DNA of 16,434 nucleotides. Source: an uncultured Ezakiella sp. (GTDB lineage Bacteria > Bacillota > Clostridia > Tissierellales > Peptoniphilaceae). The notes beneath the pieces were generated by a model, which made no database searches, had not been told where the DNA came from, and was given only the letters and a program-made list of their open reading frames with translations. Where the stretch lies: assembly GCA_947293975.1 (NCBI GenBank), contig CAMYPV010000024.1, forward strand, positions 1-16,434. Direction: 5' to 3'. A program made the translations under genes and the position numbers. Positions 13,842 through 16,434 of the stretch are shown piece after piece (position 1 is the stretch's first letter; the number at the start of each line of letters is the position of its first letter).

Positions 13842-16286
13842 CTAATATCCGAATTTGATTTCCTCTTTTTTGTCTCTAACTTCAAGAGTTGCTTCAAATT
13901 CTTTTCTCCAAACGCCGAAACTAAATCCTGTGTGTTTTACTTCTGCATAGCCTGCGTTAAAGTAAACTCTTTGTTTTTTAACTCTATCATCACTTCTAAC
14001 AGTGATTGTTCCAGGACCATTGTATGGTTGACCATTTAGTGTAACTCTCGCCTTTACTCTAAATACTCCGCCTCTTCTTCTTGTGTTTGTGAATTCTTCA
14101 ATTTTTATTTCTTGCTTACTTCTATCTGGTACAACAGTTACCTTAAATGTTGTACTCAATTTATTTTCAGTCATTACAGTAATTTTTGCGCGACCTTGTT
14201 TTAGTGCAACCAGTTTTCCGTCAGGTCTTGCCTCTACGATGTCTGGTCTATCACTATAGTAAACAAATGCACGTTTTGCAGTTTCTGGGAAAACGCCAAC
14301 TCTATTTTCAATGTCGTATACATCACCTTCTTGAATTAGAGCTGATTGAACTTTCATAAATAATGTTAATGCAACATCTGGATCACGTTCTGGACGTATT
14401 GGGTCTGGTACGTAATCATCGGGTACTTCAGGTTCTGGATCTGGCTCTGGTTCTGGTGGAACATAATCGTTTTCGCCAATTGTTGGTATTGGGTTTCTGC
14501 CAGGAACTCTTATAAGTGGGTTTACAACTTGTACATTAAACCTTGCAACCATTTCGCCGCCTTTGGTCTTTACATATACATTTGTATTTCCTGGAAGAAC
14601 TGGATATAGAATTCCGCCCTCTTTAAATACTGCTACGCTTTCGTCCATCGATCCAAATTCAAGTTCAACTTTTGCATCTGATGGTTCAACTTTATATGAA
14701 AGTAATCCTTTTTTGTCTGTTGAAATATATCCTTGGCTTCCCATTTCAAAATATAATTTTCTAATTTTTACGCCATCATCAATTTCGATTCCACTGTTGT
14801 GATCGTCAATTTCGTCAAGTTCACGTTCTGGAACATGATCTCCTGTGGTTGTAATAGCCTTTACACAGAAGTTTGCATTTGCAAGGCTTGATGTAAGATC
14901 TGTCCAGCCGTCGCCTTTACTTGAGTAATAAGATTGACCAGGCATTGCGACTGCCTTTGAAGTGTATCCTTTGATATTGCTTTCTATTGGAAGAGGAGTA
15001 TTATTTTTTGATCTCTTTGAGTTCATATAAACTACTATTGCAAATTGTTCTCCCTCATCTAATTGTACTGGGTCAACTTTAATTGTGTAGTAACCTGGGT
15101 ACATTAAATTTCCTTTTGCAAGTTCAATTCTTTGTTCACTTAGTTGTGATGTACTTTTAATATTTCTAACTAAGTATATTTCGTAATCACATTGGTTGCT
15201 TACATTAAATAATCCTACTTCATGTAGAAGTTCCTTGTATTTTGCTGTGAATATATTTGCCATATAACCTTCTCCAGCAAAACCAACTGATCTTGTTGCT
15301 CCTAGTGGATCGTATTGGTGGATGATTCCTCTTAGGTCTTTTTTCTTTGGAATAAATACTGCTGGGCTTCTTCCTACAAATCCATCATAATATGATACAT
15401 AGTAATAACCAGCATCCATGTAGCTTCCGCCCCATGAGTTTTTACAAATCCATGCTCCGTGTCCCGGTGGTCTTTGTGTGAAAAGTGTGTTTGGGAAATT
15501 ATCGTCCCAACCTACAATTGTAACTGCGTGGTCAGCTTTTCCTGAACCAGGGTTGTACATTGTGTAGTTTTTATGGTTTTCGTAATATTTTGTAGAATTT
15601 ATTGTTGTATAAACTCCACCATATTCACTAATAGCCCATTTTAAATTGTCAACTTCGTCTCTTGATGTAACATCTGGAAGATATATTACTTTGTCGATGT
15701 CCATTGCTCTTAATAAGCCATCTTTTGAAACACTTATAACTGGATCATATGGATCGTCATCTTCTAGAATTGGTCCTTTGCCGCTTGCAAGATAAGCTGT
15801 TGCCATATCTCTGTTGCCGCCTTTGTCTAAGTTCCAATCAAATCCATGTTTATTTCTCATGTGCTTTTCACTGAAGTCGTATTTTCCCTTCTTTTGTCTT
15901 AAAAGAATTGATTCCATAGAACCATAAGCTGCAAACGCCCAGCAAGATCCATTTGGTCCTTGATCTCTAACTGGAGTTACCATATTATATTCTCTTAAGT
16001 CAAATTTTGAAGGATAGTGACTTCTCACTGCGTATGGAGATTTTTGAACCTCGATGTCAAGCGGTGATACTGCCAAACCATCTTGCGTTTCAAATCCATT
16101 TGGGTCAAATTCATCATTCAACTCACTTAGCTCTAAAAGATTTTTTTCTTCAGGAGCATCTTCTAAAATTTGCGTTTTAGCAATTAAATCTGGTGCATCG
16201 TTATCAATTGCCAGCGTTAATCCGGCAGGCAGAAACATTGCAAATGCTATGATCAGAGCTAAAACTTTTGTCAATTTTCCTTTCAT
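13842..16286 (-). CDS. Secreted papain-like (C1 family) cysteine protease with lectin-like domain, Big domains and shared C-terminal domain
   Basis: The 814-residue product has a signal peptide (KGKLTK then a hydrophobic stretch, likely cleaved after LTLA, residue 26) and an acidic segment (27-90) that may be a propeptide. The protease domain begins near SKFDLREYNMVTPVRDQG and carries a complete papain tetrad: Gln109 and Cys115 in DQGPNGSCWAF, His253 in ADHAVTIVGWDD, and Asn283 in CKNSWGGSY. Residues about 340-475 (EVGLFNV..., then FAIVVYMNS...) match the lectin-like domain that follows bacterial C1 peptidases. Two Big-like domains (about 505-590 and 638-720) flank a Pro/Glu/Asp linker (608-637). 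The last domain (725-814) has GVFRVKA, QPYNG and GFSFGVWRKEFEAT. GGGGAGG lies 4 nt before the ATG. It is first in the gene set, behind a consensus promoter. Probable role: surface or extracellular proteolysis of peptides or host proteins; substrate unknown. Confidence 0.92.
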   Translation of the reverse strand: MKGKLTKVLALIIAFAMFLPAGLTLAIDNDAPDLIAKTQILEDAPEEKNLLELSELNDEFDPNGFETQDGLAVSPLDIEVQKSPYAVRSHYPSKFDLREYNMVTPVRDQGPNGSCWAFAAYGSMESILLRQKKGKYDFSEKHMRNKHGFDWNLDKGGNRDMATAYLASGKGPILEDDDPYDPVISVSKDGLLRAMDIDKVIYLPDVTSRDEVDNLKWAISEYGGVYTTINSTKYYENHKNYTMYNPGSGKADHAVTIVGWDDNFPNTLFTQRPPGHGAWICKNSWGGSYMDAGYYYVSYYDGFVGRSPAVFIPKKKDLRGIIHQYDPLGATRSVGFAGEGYMANIFTAKYKELLHEVGLFNVSNQCDYEIYLVRNIKSTSQLSEQRIELAKGNLMYPGYYTIKVDPVQLDEGEQFAIVVYMNSKRSKNNTPLPIESNIKGYTSKAVAMPGQSYYSSKGDGWTDLTSSLANANFCVKAITTTGDHVPERELDEIDDHNSGIEIDDGVKIRKLYFEMGSQGYISTDKKGLLSYKVEPSDAKVELEFGSMDESVAVFKEGGILYPVLPGNTNVYVKTKGGEMVARFNVQVVNPLIRVPGRNPIPTIGENDYVPPEPEPDPEPEVPDDYVPDPIRPERDPDVALTLFMKVQSALIQEGDVYDIENRVGVFPETAKRAFVYYSDRPDIVEARPDGKLVALKQGRAKITVMTENKLSTTFKVTVVPDRSKQEIKIEEFTNTRRRGGVFRVKARVTLNGQPYNGPGTITVRSDDRVKKQRVYFNAGYAEVKHTGFSFGVWRKEFEATLEVRDKKEEIKFGY

Positions 16287-16311
16287 AATACCTCCCCTAT
16301 TTGATTAATAT

Positions 16312-16387
16312 GTTACACTTTTGTAACCCTGAAATTAAAAAATAAAAGCTGAACGCATATTTATTATGTAAAATATGGTGATCGTTC
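16312..16387 (-). other. Structured 5' leader of the protease gene (two hairpins)
   Basis: The minus-strand leader of about 110 nt can fold twice. Distal hairpin: GAACG (16383-16387) with CGTTC (16351-16355), with inner pairing ATATTT/AAATAT (16371-16376 and 16357-16362). Proximal hairpin: GTTACA, loop AAAG, TGTAAC (16312-16327), about 15 nt upstream of GGGGAGG. I do not recognise a known riboswitch class. Confidence 0.45.
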
Positions 16388-16401
16388 ATTTATTTGCTGT
16401 C

Positions 16402-16430
16402 ATTATATCACTTACATTTTATTGTGTCAA
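16402..16430 (-). promoter_or_regulatory. Consensus sigma-A promoter of the protease/secreted-protein gene set
   Basis: On the minus strand TTGACA (16425-16430) and TATAAT (16402-16407) are both perfect, the spacer is exactly 17 bp, and TGA precedes the -10 (extended -10). Transcription should start near 16395. A perfect promoter implies high basal expression unless repressed or attenuated in the leader. The window ends 4 bp beyond the -35, so upstream activator sites cannot be seen. Confidence 0.9.
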
Positions 16431-16434
16431 GCAC

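Overview
The window reads as chromosome of a low-GC, Gram-positive, anaerobic Firmicute. The evidence is strong AGGAGG-type ribosome sites, TTGACA/TATAAT promoters, an oxygen-sensitive double-cubane-type reductase with its activator, the C5 (glutamate) tetrapyrrole route, and secreted proteins with Gram-positive style signal peptides. A Tissierellia/Peptoniphilaceae-like host fits, but that is inference. No tRNA, rRNA, CRISPR, transposase or phage gene was seen.

Left part (1-2400): a 3'-truncated AI-2E-family membrane protein (minus strand) diverges from a two-gene plus-strand operon. That operon encodes a CPA2/KefB-type cation:proton antiporter with no cytoplasmic RCK domain and, overlapping it by one base, a small PII-like protein that may replace that regulatory domain. 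A perfect palindromic terminator separates it from the convergent hem operon.

Middle (2402-7512): a compact minus-strand operon hemA-hemC-hemD-hemB-hemL, with overlaps or 2-nt gaps throughout, under one good sigma-A promoter. It encodes every step from glutamyl-tRNA to uroporphyrinogen III and nothing beyond. Upstream (7560-10604) is a second minus-strand operon: an ASKHA-type activator with Fe-S cysteines, a single-subunit double-cubane-cluster-type reductase of the 2-hydroxyacyl-CoA dehydratase family, and a FAD/NAD(P) oxidoreductase resembling the NDH-like domain found fused to SelD. It ends in a GNRA-loop terminator.

A 387-bp gap (10605-10991) holds an imperfect 61-bp tandem repeat and a strong terminator.

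Right part (10939-16434): the most unusual region. Three co-directional minus-strand genes encode secreted proteins linked by domain sharing. The first (814 aa) is a papain-like C1 protease with a lectin-like domain and a long C-terminal tail of two Ig-like (Big) domains plus a final domain. The second (559 aa) has an all-helical head I do not recognise on the same tail. The third (331 aa) has the same helical head without the tail. The set is preceded by a consensus promoter (TTGACA-17-TATAAT with extended -10) and a structured 5' leader, has potential RNA hairpins between the genes, and ends in one terminator. I propose it as a surface or secreted protease system whose parts share a targeting tail and a helical partner domain. 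The function is inferred, but the homologies are visible by eye.
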